23,463 nt of DNA from a virus, in IMG/VR virus record IMGVR_UViG_3300022868_000099, positions 1-23,463 of that record. One strand, 5' to 3'. Each line of letters starts with the position of its first letter. Positions within the stretch are counted from its first letter, which is position 1. Below the pieces are notes generated by a model. That model was given only the letters and a program-made list of their open reading frames with translations, was not told the DNA's origin and made no database searches. Below are positions 1 through 7,272 of this stretch, piece after piece. Position numbers and translations under genes: made by a program.

Positions 1-1011
1 TTTGCCTATTTGTTGTGTTATTTCTTCATTTGAAATATAAATATCATCAATATTATATTTATTTACTAATTTTTCTAATACATAATCTTCATATCCTTGT
101 AAATAAAAAATTTTTTCATTTAATTTATATTCTTTATAAGATGATTTATTTGCTTTTTTAAAAAAATTATCAAAAAATTTTGAATTTTTCATATAATGTG
201 TTTCACCGTACTTTTTTAAACAAGTTTCCACAAATTTTTGATAAATAATCTTTGATTTTAATGGTGAAGTAACATTAAAATTTTTCATTAATGTATTTTG
301 AGATTTCTTTTTTATTTTTTCATTCATCATAGGAGATTTATAACCATATTTTTTTATATTTGTTTCAATTGCTTTATCAATATTTAATTGATGTTTCATA
401 GGATTATTTTCTCCAAAATTATTAATCCATGTTTTAATAATTTTTTCTTTCATTCCATTTATTTTAAAATTATGTTCAACACCATATCTTTTTTTTAATG
501 TTTCTTTTGATTTTTTGTGAGTTTCTTTTAATTCAAAAGGAGATACATATCCATATTTTTCAATCATCATTTTTTTATATTCATTAGTTTTTGTATATGA
601 TATTTCTCCATATTTTTCTAAATTAGTTTTTTGTTGTTTTTTTATGTTATTATATTTTTCATCACCATATTTTTCTAATTTAGTTTGTTTTATTTTTTTT
701 GTTTTTTCTATAGTTTGTTTTTTTGATAACTGTCCTTTTATTTTTGATAAACAGTTTAAATCTCCACAACTTTTATTATAAAATCTTTTTTTGTTCCAAG
801 TTAATTTTGTCCCACAATCACATTTTTGAATTTCGTTATAATTATTTTTAATATTAAAAATTCTTTCAGAAATAGTAACATTATTTAAAAACTTTGTTTT
901 TGATATAATTATTTCTAAAAAATCATTATTTTTTTTGATTGATTTCATAATTTGTCCTGTACTTTTTGATTTTTTTATTCTTTCAATTAAATTTTCTTTT
1001 GTTAGTTGCAT
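1..1011 (-). CDS. Homing-endonuclease-like protein, partial (3' end off window)
   Basis: The frame is open for 337 codons from the ATG at 1011 to the window edge, so the C-terminus is missing. Residues about 64-87 hold four cysteines (CDCG then CGDLNC), a zinc-ribbon-like module. From about residue 110 to 290 come eight copies of a short module built around KYG or a variant (EKYGD, EKYGE, EKYGY, KRYGV, NNFGE, KKYGY, KNFNV, KKYGE), like the modular DNA-binding repeats of phage homing endonucleases. Near the edge is LQGYEDYVLEKL, resembling the start of the EDxHD/Vsr-like nuclease domain of I-Bth0305I relatives. It lies 64 nt downstream of a uvsX half-gene ending in a split-intein half, the arrangement described for 'fractured' genes with free-standing endonucleases. 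Its own promoter-like motif is at 1032-1042. The family call is from recalled motifs. The catalytic residues are mostly outside the window. Confidence 0.7.
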   Translation of the reverse strand, partial: MQLTKENLIERIKKSKSTGQIMKSIKKNNDFLEIIISKTKFLNNVTISERIFNIKNNYNEIQKCDCGTKLTWNKKRFYNKSCGDLNCLSKIKGQLSKKQTIEKTKKIKQTKLEKYGDEKYNNIKKQQKTNLEKYGEISYTKTNEYKKMMIEKYGYVSPFELKETHKKSKETLKKRYGVEHNFKINGMKEKIIKTWINNFGENNPMKHQLNIDKAIETNIKKYGYKSPMMNEKIKKKSQNTLMKNFNVTSPLKSKIIYQKFVETCLKKYGETHYMKNSKFFDNFFKKANKSSYKEYKLNEKIFYLQGYEDYVLEKLVNKYNIDDIYISNEEITQQIGK

Positions 1012-1031
1012 AAATGATATTTCTTTTTTAA

Positions 1032-1042
1032 TTATATATTAA
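1032..1042 (-). promoter_or_regulatory. Promoter-like motif before the endonuclease gene
   Basis: The minus strand reads TTAATATATAA, ending about 20 nt before the ATG at 1011. The same motif at the same distance precedes the genes starting at 13594, 13733 and 18901. It suggests the endonuclease is transcribed independently of the uvsX half upstream. Confidence 0.45.
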
Positions 1043-1075
1043 TTTAAAAATACCATTTATTACTACTAACCAAGT

Positions 1076-2008
1076 CTATTCACTTATAGCTAAAATAATT
1101 TGATTTTCTTTCAAATCTTCTGCTGCAATCCAACAAGAAGAATTTTCATCTTCATTCCAATCTTCATTAATCAAAAATTTATGATTTTTTGTGCATTTCA
1201 TGATTTCTCCATCATCTAAAATTATTTCCATTATTGTTGAATTATTAAATTCAACAATATCTTCAACAGGTTTATCACCATCTAATGTTTTAACATATTC
1301 TCCAATATTAATCAAATTAATATATTTATATGTATCATCAGACATTAAAACTTGGGTTTCTTTTGTGAAACACATATAAACATGATTTGTTGCAACAAGA
1401 GGAATATTTAAAAATCCTAAATCGGAACTAATAATTCTAAATAAAGATTTAATTGCTTTTGCTCTTGACATATCAACTTTATTTTTTCCTTCTTTTGCAT
1501 CTTCAACTTCTTTTCTTGAAGCTAATTGTCCAATAGAATCTAAAAATATAATAGTTTTTCCAATATCAACACCTGCTAATTTTTTTTCTTTTAATTCATC
1601 TAATAATTGAGTTAACATAATTTTAATATCTTCAACTTTATTTGAACGAATTAACATAAATTTATTATCAATATCAATTCCAAAATCTACTAAATCTGAT
1701 AATTCTATTGATTGTTCAGTATCAATATAAATAACATTATATCCAATTTTTTGAGCATTTCTTGCAATATTATAACAAATATATGATTTACCAACTGATT
1801 CAGGCCCAGCAAATACTGTAAATCTATTATCTGGCACACCTCCATTTAATATGGATTTTGTTAATAGTGCATTTAACATATAAACCCCTGTATCAATATA
1901 TTGTTTTTCTTTTAAATTATCATCTATTAAAATTGCTGTTTTTTTGGAAATATTTTCCATCATTGTTTTTATATCTTTAAAAGATAAATCGGGACTTTTT
2001 TTTGCCAT
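1076..2008 (-). CDS. uvsX: UvsX/RecA recombinase N-terminal part fused to split-intein N-half
   Basis: Residues 1-212 are the N-terminal part of a phage RecA-family strand-exchange ATPase. They show Walker A GPESVGKS at 68-75, the YIDTE catalytic glutamate at E98, Walker B IIFLDSIG at 153-160, and the conserved ATNHVY at 206-211. At C213 the RecA homology stops and an intein begins. Block A is CFTKETQVLM (213-222) and block B is CTKNH with T273 and H276. The frame ends with a TAG after residue 310, giving an intein piece of 98 residues, the usual size of a split-intein N-half. The rest of UvsX and the C-intein are not between here and position 1 and should lie past the endonuclease gene. The N-exon should be made separately and joined to the C-exon by protein trans-splicing. 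All elements are visible except the partner half; trans-splicing is inference. Confidence 0.9.
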   Translation of the reverse strand: MAKKSPDLSFKDIKTMMENISKKTAILIDDNLKEKQYIDTGVYMLNALLTKSILNGGVPDNRFTVFAGPESVGKSYICYNIARNAQKIGYNVIYIDTEQSIELSDLVDFGIDIDNKFMLIRSNKVEDIKIMLTQLLDELKEKKLAGVDIGKTIIFLDSIGQLASRKEVEDAKEGKNKVDMSRAKAIKSLFRIISSDLGFLNIPLVATNHVYMCFTKETQVLMSDDTYKYINLINIGEYVKTLDGDKPVEDIVEFNNSTIMEIILDDGEIMKCTKNHKFLINEDWNEDENSSCWIAAEDLKENQIILAISE

Positions 2009-2028
2009 TTAGGATGGATTATTTTTTA

Positions 2029-2046
2029 AAGATTTTTTAAAATCTT
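2029..2046 (-). promoter_or_regulatory. Hairpin in uvsX leader
   Basis: AAGATTTT and AAAATCTT form an 8-bp perfect inverted repeat with a 2-nt centre, ending 21 nt before the uvsX start at 2008. It could be a leader hairpin affecting uvsX expression. All-A/T hairpins arise easily at this base composition, so the function is uncertain. Confidence 0.3.
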
Positions 2047-2178
2047 AACATATTTTAGTTCATTCTTAATAAAAGTTTTAATAAATATTTAAAAAATATA
2101 AATATTTTGATCTTTTTTATTAATGACCTAACATCTTTGAATATATACAAATATCTGAAACATTATATATAAATATAT

Positions 2179-2186
2179 TATATTTG
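2179..2186 (+). promoter_or_regulatory. Possible host-type -7 box (TATATTTG)
   Basis: TATATTTG fits the Bacteroidota primary-sigma -7 consensus TAnnTTTG and lies 34 nt before the ATG at 2221. No convincing TTTG -33 element is found at the right spacing, so this is tentative. Confidence 0.3.
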
Positions 2187-2220
2187 TTTATAAAAAAGTT
2201 AAAAAATAAAAGAGAATTAT

Positions 2221-2622
2221 ATGAATTTTTATATCACATTAATTAAACAAAGAAGAAAATTCGATAAATATATTAAAATAAACAGAGTTAGAAACAAAAT
2301 AATTGTTGATATCAATGAATTGATGAATGATTATGAAATTGAAAATGATTCTCAAAAACATAAAGATTATTTCAATTTAATGGTTTATACAAGAATAAAT
2401 CATGGGTTAAAAAGAGGTAAAGATATTTATTATATTCCAGATTTTTCAACAAATGAAATAAAAATAGAACAATTATTTAAATTAAAAGAAATGGTAGAAT
2501 TTGATATAAATTTTAATGTGTTACTTTTTTATGATGAATTTATTGATGATAAAGAAATATTAAATGAAGTATTTGATAATTTATCAAATTTTAATTCTTC
2601 TCAAATTATAAAAGATTATTAA
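2221..2622 (+). CDS. Conserved-looking phage protein, function unknown
   Basis: A 133-residue soluble protein with no membrane segment. The middle (about 57-80) reads VYTRINHGLKRGKDIYYIPDF, and the end has LLFYDEF followed by LSNFNSSQIIKDY. This IYYIPDF...LLFYDEF...SQIIKDY layout looks like a conserved large-phage family resembling P-loop or kinase-like proteins, but no Walker A motif is present and no function is assigned. It begins at the only plausible ATG. The leader holds AAAGAGAAT just before the start, and a possible host-type promoter lies at 2179-2186. It is the first plus-strand gene after the uvsX region and is followed by a 28-codon ORF. Confidence 0.75.
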   Translation: MNFYITLIKQRRKFDKYIKINRVRNKIIVDINELMNDYEIENDSQKHKDYFNLMVYTRINHGLKRGKDIYYIPDFSTNEIKIEQLFKLKEMVEFDINFNVLLFYDEFIDDKEILNEVFDNLSNFNSSQIIKDY

Positions 2623-2654
2623 TAATATATATATAAAATAAATAAAAAAATATT

Positions 2655-2741
2655 ATGACAATAAAAATACCAACAATAAAAGAATTAAACAATAATCAAA
2701 AATTAAGGGTAAAGATGTTGTTAATTTTTTATAAAGATTAA
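2655..2741 (+). CDS. Possible 28-residue small ORF
   Basis: ATG-initiated frame encoding MTIKIPTIKELNNNQKLRVK and eight further residues, ending in TAA. It starts 32 nt after the preceding gene and overlaps the end of the convergent gene by 4 nt. The lysine- and asparagine-rich composition is like that of phage proteins, but at this length it could be chance or the remnant of a longer gene. Confidence 0.3.
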   Translation: MTIKIPTIKELNNNQKLRVKMLLIFYKD

Positions 2742-3079
2742 TCTAAATATTTTTCAATATCGAAATCTTCATTTTCTAATTGAATCTTAGATAAAACTTC
2801 TTCATAATTTAAATTTATTAATTCTTTGAGTTCTTCTTCAGTTGTGATGTAAATCCAACCATCTAACCCATCTAAACAATCACTTTTGCATGGTTCATTA
2901 TTACAAACAAATAAAGTTGTTAGAATTATACCATTGGGTAATGTATATTCATATCCTTTATCATCATAATCTGGGGTCCATATTTCTTTTGGTAATTTAT
3001 ATTTGTTAATAATTTCTAATGTGAGGTTCATATTTTTTTTATAATAATTATTTTTTACAAAGATATAATATTTTTTCAT
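2738..3079 (-). CDS. Small phage protein of unknown function
   Basis: A 113-residue protein with a basic N-terminus (MKKYYIFVKNNYYKKN) and an acidic C-terminus. A central NGIILTTLFVCNNEPCKSDC contains three cysteines (CNNEPCKSDC) and is followed by GWIYITTEEELKELI. The start could instead be the methionine at residue 17, because the first 16 residues are poorly conserved in character. It is divergent from the 3139 transcription unit, sharing the intergenic segment, and convergent with 2655-2741. Function not recognised. Confidence 0.65.
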   Translation of the reverse strand: MKKYYIFVKNNYYKKNMNLTLEIINKYKLPKEIWTPDYDDKGYEYTLPNGIILTTLFVCNNEPCKSDCLDGLDGWIYITTEEELKELINLNYEEVLSKIQLENEDFDIEKYLD

Positions 3080-3123
3080 AAAAACAAAATTTTAATATTG
3101 AATGATATATTTTAATATATAAA
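3071..3123 (+). promoter_or_regulatory. Late-promoter-like cassette, copy 1
   Basis: This block is almost identical to 5771-5821. Both read TTTTTT, an AT stretch, ACAAAATTTTAATATTGAAT, GA, one variable base, ATATTTTAATATATAAA. It ends 15 nt before the ATG of the 540-residue structural gene. It contains TTTAATATATAA at 3111-3122, the motif found before many genes here. Two near-identical copies before two structural units point to a promoter. Confidence 0.55.
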
Positions 3124-3138
3124 AATAAAAATTAATAT

Positions 3139-4761
3139 ATGTCATTTTACTCAGTAGATGGATATTCTTGTGAATTAAATTTCTTAACTCATATCCCAAC
3201 ATTATATAATAATGAAAATAAAGATACTATTTGGAATCAATTACAAGGGGAACTTAGTATTGAAAAATCAGCCGATGGTAAAATTATTCGTAAAAAAACC
3301 GCAGAACAAAAAGATCCAAAAAGAATAGTTGTTTTTAAAGGTAATAAAGATGGTAATATTAAAAATTATTATAAAGAAAATATTTATCAACATAATGATT
3401 ATTTAAATCCTTATTTAAGATTATTAAAAGATTTTGAAGTTAAAGGGTTTGAAAGTGTTAGATTAGTTGCTGCTGATTTTACATATTTAACTAATTTGGG
3501 AGTTTATCCTATAAATCGTTTATGGATATTAAGAAGATTTAAAGAAGGAGATGTGGTCCCAGATAATTTATTAGATTGGAAAGATGGAACAAAATATCCA
3601 ATGGCAACAGTTGCTGGGTGGATCACACCAGATAAAGAAGATTTTTTTAATATTGATTTTCATGAAGAATGGAAAATAACAACTGATAGAGTTGATGAAG
3701 TATTGATGAAAATGATGGAAAAAGAATTTAAATTTAAAACTGCAAGTATTATGTCATTACCAGGATGGTCACAAGGATTATTAATGGGATTTCTTAAAGA
3801 AATGGGAATAACTAATGATTTTGGTTTTGATAAAATACCATTTGGTAATCCTGATGTATTACAAGAAGCAGCAACAAGAGCAATTAGTCCAGATACAGGA
3901 TATGGGTTAAAATCAACGATGACAATGACTTTAAAAACAGGGTATGAACAAAAATATATTGGAGATATTGATCCAGGTTCTGCAATGCAAGATATTATAA
4001 GAAATTTAACAAGAATGGGAACCTCTGATACTGTTTTTTTTGGTAATAAAGACTCAGATGTATTAAATGAATTAAGAAATGCAACAACGAAAAATACTCT
4101 TGATGCTTGGTGGACATTTATAATGTCAGTAATGACTGCATTTATTAATGCAATATCTAATTTATTTAAACAATTAAAAAGTGCGTTTGAAAAAAAAACT
4201 GATGAAGAAAAAACTGAAGAAAAAAAAACTGATGAAGAAATATATGAAGAAAGAATGGGTAGAAATAAAACAAAAACAGATAAAACAAAAACAGATAAAA
4301 CAACAGATAAAAAATTAGATATAGTTACAAGTATAGGAAATAAATTTAAAAATATACCAAAAGAAGATAGAAAAAAAGATGATGATGGTAATTTAATTGG
4401 AGTGGCAATTCAAACTATTTTAGCAAGTACTGTAGCTAAATGGAAATGGCCTCTTAAAGGTGGTTTAGGTGTTATTACAGGAGAGAATACAACACCTTGG
4501 CATCTGACTATTGGAAACCCATATTCACCATTTGTAAGTTTAGGAAACATTAAAGTTGACGATGTTAATATTAAATTTAAAAATGAATTAGGATATAATG
4601 ATATACCAACAAGATTAGAAACTGAAATAAAAATTTCATTAGGTAGAAATTTAGGAGGACAAGAAATTTTTGCAATGTTTAATAATGGTTATAAAAGAGT
4701 TTATGATAAAAAAGCAAATTCTGGAAAAGGGGCAAATATATCAATAAATAAAGTTATATAA
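3139..4761 (+). CDS. Tail/baseplate structural protein, possibly tail-tube initiator (gp48/gp54-like)
   Basis: A 540-residue protein opening the tail module. Residues about 1-310 form a globular region with LWILRRF and AGWITPD segments. A hydrophobic helix (WWTFIMSVMTAFINAISNLF, about 324-343) is followed by a highly charged Lys/Glu/Thr linker (about 350-400). The C-terminal part (about 450-530) reads IGNPYSPFVSLGNIKVDDV, then ELGYNDIPTRLETEIKISLG and QEIFAMFNNGYKRVY, resembling a tube-fold domain of phage tail or baseplate proteins. Position just ahead of a LysM/gp53-like protein and the gp27/gp5-like hub supports a role at the baseplate-tube junction. The exact T4 counterpart is not certain. 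It could also be another large baseplate component. Confidence 0.6.
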   Translation: MSFYSVDGYSCELNFLTHIPTLYNNENKDTIWNQLQGELSIEKSADGKIIRKKTAEQKDPKRIVVFKGNKDGNIKNYYKENIYQHNDYLNPYLRLLKDFEVKGFESVRLVAADFTYLTNLGVYPINRLWILRRFKEGDVVPDNLLDWKDGTKYPMATVAGWITPDKEDFFNIDFHEEWKITTDRVDEVLMKMMEKEFKFKTASIMSLPGWSQGLLMGFLKEMGITNDFGFDKIPFGNPDVLQEAATRAISPDTGYGLKSTMTMTLKTGYEQKYIGDIDPGSAMQDIIRNLTRMGTSDTVFFGNKDSDVLNELRNATTKNTLDAWWTFIMSVMTAFINAISNLFKQLKSAFEKKTDEEKTEEKKTDEEIYEERMGRNKTKTDKTKTDKTTDKKLDIVTSIGNKFKNIPKEDRKKDDDGNLIGVAIQTILASTVAKWKWPLKGGLGVITGENTTPWHLTIGNPYSPFVSLGNIKVDDVNIKFKNELGYNDIPTRLETEIKISLGRNLGGQEIFAMFNNGYKRVYDKKANSGKGANISINKVI

Positions 4762-4779
4762 GAAAATATAAAATTAAAA

Positions 4780-5241
4780 ATGAAAAGTTTTACATTAGAT
4801 AATTTAAAAAGAGATATTAATCAAGATAATTTATTCAATATATTTAAACAAACATATGTTGATAAAACTAATAAATTAACTATTTTTAAAACTTATGTTG
4901 AAAGAAATGAAGAAATGAGATTAGATAAATTATCTGAAAGAATATATGGTTCAATTATTTATGAAGAAGAATTAATGATAATGAATAATATTGTTAATAT
5001 GTATTCAATTAAAGAAGGAGATGAGATTAAATATACTTATCTTGAAAATATAGGAATATTAAAAGAATTAGAAAAAGAATTAGAAACAGTTTATGATAAA
5101 TTAGCAAAACCAAATAAAAATACAAGAATTGATTCAAATAGGAAAAAAGGTGTTCCACCAACAATAAAACCAAAAGGATTAGAAAATTTAACAGTTAATA
5201 AAAAAACTAAAAAAATACAAATAAGTTCAAGAATATCATAA
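4780..5241 (+). CDS. Baseplate protein with LysM-like segment (gp53/gpX-like)
   Basis: A 153-residue protein 18 nt after the previous gene, so cotranscribed. The core RLDKLSERIYGSIIYEEELM, then MNNIVNMYSIKEGDEIKYT (about 47-85) fits the LysM-like pattern 'D.ls.riYGs..y...lm..NNi.....i..Gd.i' shared by T4 gp53-type wedge proteins and gpX-type tail proteins. The second half is coiled-coil-like, then a basic tail rich in Lys and Thr. In contractile-tail phages such proteins sit in the baseplate. The call rests on this motif and the neighbours. Confidence 0.55.
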   Translation: MKSFTLDNLKRDINQDNLFNIFKQTYVDKTNKLTIFKTYVERNEEMRLDKLSERIYGSIIYEEELMIMNNIVNMYSIKEGDEIKYTYLENIGILKELEKELETVYDKLAKPNKNTRIDSNRKKGVPPTIKPKGLENLTVNKKTKKIQISSRIS

Positions 5242-5340
5242 TTCATTGGAAATAAATTAAGTTGTAGTTTCATTCAAAGTATGGTATATCAAGTAAAAAG
5301 TACATTGAATAACCTCTTCATTTTATAGTTTCATATAGTT
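5242..5340 (-). repeat. Decayed partial copies of the 3' end of the 5341-5694 gene
   Basis: The minus strand at 5304-5332 matches the coding stretch at 5387-5415 at 24 of 29 positions. There ETTKWREYS corresponds to ETIK-stop-RGYS. A second match, TTGAATGAAACTACAA, occurs near 5260-5275 and near 5408-5424. The region has no ATG-initiated frame that continues the homology and looks like degraded tandem duplication downstream of the gene. Confidence 0.45.
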
Positions 5341-5694
5341 TCATTTTGTCAAATCAAAATGAGCTTTTGAATATGGAGTAATAATAATTGAGTATTCTCT
5401 CCATTTTGTAGTTTCATTCAACCACTCTTCAATCATATTTTTGGTTTCATAATAATTATCGCCATAAAAAGGGTGATAATAATTTATCCATAATATTTTA
5501 TTTTTTAATTCTTGTTCAAATAATATATCTTTCTTTTTTTCATCTAAATTAATATTAATTTCTTTTTTTTGATTTAATAACTTATTTAATTTTAATTGTC
5601 TATCAATATTTTTATTATAATAATAAAATATTGAATTATCAGATTTCATTTGAATACAATTATTTAATAATTTTAAAAATTTTTCTTTATTCAT
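5341..5694 (-). CDS. Small unknown protein inserted in the tail module
   Basis: A 117-residue protein rich in Lys, Asn and Leu, on the strand opposite to the structural genes around it. The first half is charged and helical (about 25-65). The second half is aromatic: LWINYYHPFYGDNYYETKN, then EEWLNETTKWREYSIIIT. It ends in TGA, unlike the TAA of most genes here. No family recognised. It separates two blocks of the baseplate module and is bordered by decayed repeats of its own 3' end and by the second promoter-like cassette, so it looks like an accessory insertion. Confidence 0.6.
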   Translation of the reverse strand: MNKEKFLKLLNNCIQMKSDNSIFYYYNKNIDRQLKLNKLLNQKKEININLDEKKKDILFEQELKNKILWINYYHPFYGDNYYETKNMIEEWLNETTKWREYSIIITPYSKAHFDLTK

Positions 5695-5770
5695 TTTCTT
5701 TATATAAAAATATTTTTATATTGTTGTAAGATTATTTTTAAAATCTATTATTTTATCTATAACAAATAAA

Positions 5771-5821
5771 TTTTTTATAAAACAAAATTTTAATATTGAA
5801 TGAAATATTTTAATATATAAA
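5771..5821 (+). promoter_or_regulatory. Late-promoter-like cassette, copy 2
   Basis: Near-identical repeat of 3071-3123, ending only about 4 nt before the ATG at 5825, against 15 nt for the first copy. The core TTTAATATATAA is at 5809-5820. If it is a -10 type element the transcript would be nearly leaderless, so the exact promoter geometry is open. Confidence 0.5.
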
Positions 5822-5824
5822 TTT

Positions 5825-7267
5825 ATGATAGAAATAAAAAGAAGATCATTAATTGAAACAAAACCATTAGAATATGATTTTGGAACAAATGAGGATAAAA
5901 AAAATAGATTAGAAGCTGCAGGACAAACAGTAAAAGATATTAGTGATGAAGATGCTGATTATCAAACAGGTGAAGTTGGAAAATATCCTTTAGTTTATAT
6001 TGATGGTGTTCAAGTTGAAAATGAAAATATTAAATATTTAAAAATATTTAATGATGCTATGTATCCTTCAATTGAAATTGAGTTTTCAGATCCAACATCT
6101 CATTTAATTGATGAAAATTATCCATTAGATGATTCAATAGTTTCTGTTTATAAAAAATCTACTTCAAAAGGATTTATGGATATTAAAATGGATTTCAAAA
6201 TAATGGATTTCAAAACAATAAAAGGGACAAGTGCAAACACAATATCATTAAAATTAACTGGTATTTTAAATATAGATGATTTATTTCTTTGTAAATTTGA
6301 AAGTTATAAAGATACAAGTTATAATGTATTAGATAATATGACAAATTTAATGAAACTTGGATTTGCATCTAATATAACTGATACTAATGATTCTATGACT
6401 TGGATTAATCCAGCATATTTTAAACATGAATTTATTAGAGATATTGTAAATCATTCTTATTTGGATGATACAACATTTTTATTTGGATATATAGATTTTT
6501 ATTATAATTTTAATTATGTAGATATTGAAAAACAAATAAATTCTGATATATCAACTCAAATGACTATTAATGATACTGAATCAGTTTTAAAAGATGATAA
6601 AGAAGAACCAATACCATTAATATTATCTAATAATGAAGATAAAGCAGATACAACATTATATATTGAAAAATACACAGTTATAAACAAATCAACTGAAATT
6701 AATGTTGAATATGGATATAGATATAGATTTACATCTTATAATATTTCTGAAGATAAAATAAATAAATATTTATTAGATTCAATTTCTGAAAGTGGACCAA
6801 ATGGGATTATTTTAAAAGGTAATCCAGATAATAATACTTTATACAATGAATCTATTCGAGGACATTGGATGGGAAAATTAGATAATGATAATGTACATAA
6901 AAATTATTTACATTCTTCATTACAAAATACTAATAATTTAAAATTTTTACAAAAATTAAAAATATCTATAAAAATGAAAAAACCAAATTATGGTTTATAT
7001 AGATTTCAAAAAGTGTTGGTTGAATTATATAATTTCGGAAAACCTGATAATGAAGAAGAAGTTTATGGTAAAAGACCAGAAAATATTGAAGATGAAGGGC
7101 AATATGATAATAAGATTATAAATAAATTATCTGGTGAATGGTTAATTACTGCAATTAATTTCACATTTTCAACAAAAGAAGGTAATGTTCAAGAATTAAC
7201 ATTAGTAAAAAGAGAATTAACTGATGTGTATAATTTTCCTAGAAGAGAATCAAAAAATAAAAAATAA
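5825..7267 (+). CDS. Baseplate hub protein, gp27-like
   Basis: A 480-residue protein directly before a tube-like protein and the gp5-like spike. After a charged leader it has PLVYIDGVQVENENIKYLKI, then YPSIEIEFSDPTSHLIDENY (about 80-95). It ends with LSGEWLITAINFTFSTKEGN followed by QELTLVKRELT (about 440-466), a pattern typical of gp27/gpD-type hub proteins, whose barrel domains form the adaptor between tail tube and spike. The middle contains a long insertion. The T4-type order, hub next to the OB-fold spike, supports the call. It follows the promoter-like cassette at 5771-5821 and ends 5 nt before the next gene. Confidence 0.65.
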   Translation: MIEIKRRSLIETKPLEYDFGTNEDKKNRLEAAGQTVKDISDEDADYQTGEVGKYPLVYIDGVQVENENIKYLKIFNDAMYPSIEIEFSDPTSHLIDENYPLDDSIVSVYKKSTSKGFMDIKMDFKIMDFKTIKGTSANTISLKLTGILNIDDLFLCKFESYKDTSYNVLDNMTNLMKLGFASNITDTNDSMTWINPAYFKHEFIRDIVNHSYLDDTTFLFGYIDFYYNFNYVDIEKQINSDISTQMTINDTESVLKDDKEEPIPLILSNNEDKADTTLYIEKYTVINKSTEINVEYGYRYRFTSYNISEDKINKYLLDSISESGPNGIILKGNPDNNTLYNESIRGHWMGKLDNDNVHKNYLHSSLQNTNNLKFLQKLKISIKMKKPNYGLYRFQKVLVELYNFGKPDNEEEVYGKRPENIEDEGQYDNKIINKLSGEWLITAINFTFSTKEGNVQELTLVKRELTDVYNFPRRESKNKK

Positions 7268-7272
7268 ACATA

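Noticed and set aside
1061-1078. Read-through of the TAG after the intein half as a sign of an altered code
   Set aside because: TAG suppression would only add a short tail before TAA, and the half-intein length fits a true stop. TAA, TAG and TGA all end genes here.
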